Made by a program: the position numbers and the translations under genes | Notes under the pieces: model-generated | Told to the model about the DNA's origin: nothing | Database searches by the model: none | The model's input: only the letters and a program-made list of their open reading frames with translations | In this document: positions 4,910-6,133 of the stretch, piece after piece | How positions within the stretch are numbered: the first letter of the stretch is position 1 | Layout: the number at the start of each line of letters is the position of its first letter | Source: Christensenella sp. UBA7862 | Lineage (GTDB): Bacteria > Bacillota > Clostridia > Christensenellales > UBA1242 | Reading direction: 5' to 3' | DNA length: 6,133 nucleotides | NCBI GenBank assembly: GCA_002500135.1 | Contig: DLSM01000007.1 | Coordinates: 1 to 6,133 of the forward strand

Positions 4910-5815
4910 ATGAAAACAGAAATTCAAAAAATCTTATCTCAAAAAGATGGGTTGGAGTTGGAGGTTGCGATTGTTAGCCCGCAGACGAAGGCTTTGGGGG
5001 TTGTTGTATTTTCGCATGGAATGGCAGAACACAAGGAGAGATATTTTGATTTTATTGACTACCTGTCACAAAATGGATTTGCATGTGTTATTCACGACCA
5101 TCGTGGACATGGAAAAAGTGTGAAAGAAAAAGGCGATTTGGGCTATTTTTACACCAAAAATATTGAATATATTGTTGATGATTTGCATCAAGTTGTAACA
5201 TTTTCAAAGAAGATTTTTCCTGATTTGCCAATTATGCTTTTCAGTCATAGTATGGGGACTTTGGTTGCCAGATGTTTTTTGAAAAGATATGATGACGAGA
5301 TAACAAAAATTGTTCTTTGTGGACCACCAACTGAAAACAAAATGGCTGGTTTTGCAGTTTTTCTTGCATATTGTTCGCAACTTTTTCACGGCAAAAAGAA
5401 GCCAAATAGGACGCTAAATTCATTGGCTTTCCAGTCTTTCAACAAAAAATTTAATGAAGAGAATGCTTGGGTTTGTGGCAACGAAGAAACTTTAAAAAAA
5501 TATGCCGATGATGACCTTTGCGGGTTTGTTTTTACAACGAATGGGTTTATAAATCTTTTTAAACTAATGAAAGAAGCGTTTAACAAAAAAGGCTGGCAGA
5601 TGAAGAATAAAGATTTAAAAATTTGCCTGATTGCAGGGGAAGATGATCCCGTTATCCAAAACAAAAAGGCATTTGAAAATTTGGAAAAGTTTTTGAATGA
5701 CAGAGGGTATAAAAACACAACGTCAACGCTTTATGAAAATATGCGTCATGAAATTTTGAATGAAAAAGACAACAAGAAAGTTTATGAAAATGTGTTAAAT
5801 TTTTTCCTTAAATAA
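4910..5815 (+). CDS. Alpha/beta hydrolase, monoacylglycerol-lipase-like
   Basis: The 301-residue length is typical of the Hydrolase_4 (serine aminopeptidase S33/monoglyceride lipase) group. Family signatures appear in order: FSHGMAEHKERY (34-45) with the HG of the oxyanion region, DHRGHGKS (63-70), the nucleophile elbow FSHSMG with Ser114, IAGEDDPV (241-248) with probable catalytic Asp246, and NMRHEILNE (277-285) with His280. A lid/cap region lies at about 140-230. The elbow reads S-H-S-M-G instead of the usual G-H-S-M-G. No signal peptide or membrane segment is seen, so it acts in the cytoplasm, probably on monoacylglycerols, lysophospholipids or other short esters; the substrate is not determined by the sequence. 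GGGAG lies ten bases before the ATG. It has its own promoter and no clear terminator before the next gene. Nothing ties it functionally to the surface proteins beyond position. Confidence 0.88.
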   Translation: MKTEIQKILSQKDGLELEVAIVSPQTKALGVVVFSHGMAEHKERYFDFIDYLSQNGFACVIHDHRGHGKSVKEKGDLGYFYTKNIEYIVDDLHQVVTFSKKIFPDLPIMLFSHSMGTLVARCFLKRYDDEITKIVLCGPPTENKMAGFAVFLAYCSQLFHGKKKPNRTLNSLAFQSFNKKFNEENAWVCGNEETLKKYADDDLCGFVFTTNGFINLFKLMKEAFNKKGWQMKNKDLKICLIAGEDDPVIQNKKAFENLEKFLNDRGYKNTTSTLYENMRHEILNEKDNKKVYENVLNFFLK

Positions 5816-5842
5816 TTTGTCAAAAAAATTGTTGTTAGAAAC

Positions 5843-5857
5843 TTTTATTAAATAAAG
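5843..5857 (+). repeat. Shared block in front of surface gene 2 promoter (copy 2)
   Basis: TTTTATTAAATAAAG is identical to 2449-2463. Here it lies in the 111-bp gap after the hydrolase stop, 8 bp before the -35 hexamer. It shows that the promoter region was duplicated together with the surface-protein genes. Confidence 0.75.
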
Positions 5858-5865
5858 TTATTCTC

Positions 5866-5894
5866 TTGACAATTTTTTAAATATCTTTTACAAT
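5866..5894 (+). promoter_or_regulatory. Promoter of surface-protein gene 2
   Basis: TTGACA (5866-5871), a 17-bp spacer and TACAAT (5889-5894). It aligns with the promoter of surface gene 1, but the leader to the ATG is only about 25 nt and lacks the structured segment present there. AGGGGG at 5913-5918 is the ribosome binding site. Confidence 0.85.
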
Positions 5895-5926
5895 TTTGAA
5901 GAAAATAACTTTAGGGGGTATTCCAA

Positions 5927-6133
5927 ATGACCAAATATGAACGCTTTGTGTTATGGCTGAATAGATTTTATCATAAGCAAAATAAGATAACCATTTGCGT
6001 TCTATATACACTCATTATGGCAATCCTCGGAGTTTTAATCTATGGTGCAACACACCAACAAGCAAATTCAAGCATATCTGTAAAATATACAGTTCCCACA
6101 TATACAGTAGCATTTGACCCAAACGGCGGCGAG
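5927..6133 (+). CDS. Surface protein paralog 2, N-terminal part (cut by window end)
   Basis: Sixty-nine codons are present. The product begins MTKYERFVLWLNRFYHKQNK, followed by a hydrophobic segment (about 21-41) and the start of an InlB-type repeat (YTVAFDPNGG, residues 59-68). By hand alignment 53 of 69 residues are identical to surface protein 1, with no gaps, so the two are recent paralogs sharing topology: basic cytoplasmic N-terminus, one membrane anchor, exported repeats. The ATG is preceded by AGGGGG at a spacing of eight. At the position of the 11-G tract in paralog 1 this gene has ordinary mixed codons, so it is not switchable at that site. The rest of the protein lies outside the window, so whether the distal domains match is unknown. 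Confidence 0.85.
   Translation, partial: MTKYERFVLWLNRFYHKQNKITICVLYTLIMAILGVLIYGATHQQANSSISVKYTVPTYTVAFDPNGGE

Overview
The window is AT-rich with compact intergenic regions, strong GGAGG-type ribosome binding sites, sigma70/sigmaA-like promoters with 17-bp spacers and a Gram-positive-type LexA operator. This points to a bacterium of the Firmicutes, probably a clostridial relative. I cannot name the species.

Layout. Positions 1-399 carry two minus-strand genes: the first 43 codons of a LexA-like repressor, with a textbook promoter whose spacer is filled by a perfect LexA box, and upstream of it a 58-codon gene of unknown function. Positions 400-886 have no convincing gene but are highly structured. 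Two roughly 100-bp arms (453-555 and 735-831) form an imperfect inverted repeat with a perfect 17-bp core, around a middle segment holding a rho-independent terminator (+) and a candidate minus-strand promoter. Positions 887-2461 encode a complete large serine recombinase, whose last codons run through a terminator and end inside a promoter-proximal block that recurs later in the window.

Positions 2449-4731 hold a surface-protein gene: strong promoter, an unusual structured leader of about 150 nt, and a 690-residue protein with a cytoplasmic N-terminus, one membrane anchor and InlB-type (Listeria-Bacteroides) repeats. An 11-G tract lies early in its reading frame. A strong terminator follows at 4784-4807. 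Positions 4910-5815 encode an alpha/beta hydrolase of the monoacylglycerol-lipase type. Positions 5843-6133 contain a second copy of the surface-gene promoter and the first 69 codons of a paralogous surface protein, cut off by the window end.

How it may work together. The most interesting reading is a surface-variation locus. The poly-G tract can switch the first surface protein on or off by slippage, because both alternative frames stop within 15 codons. A serine recombinase sits next to an inverted repeat that could be its substrate or, alternatively, a pair of homologous divergent leaders. The two surface genes share promoter and N-terminus but differ just downstream, and the second lacks the G tract. 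The hydrolase between them has its own promoter and looks like an ordinary resident gene. The switching is inference; the repeats, frames and promoters are read directly from the sequence.
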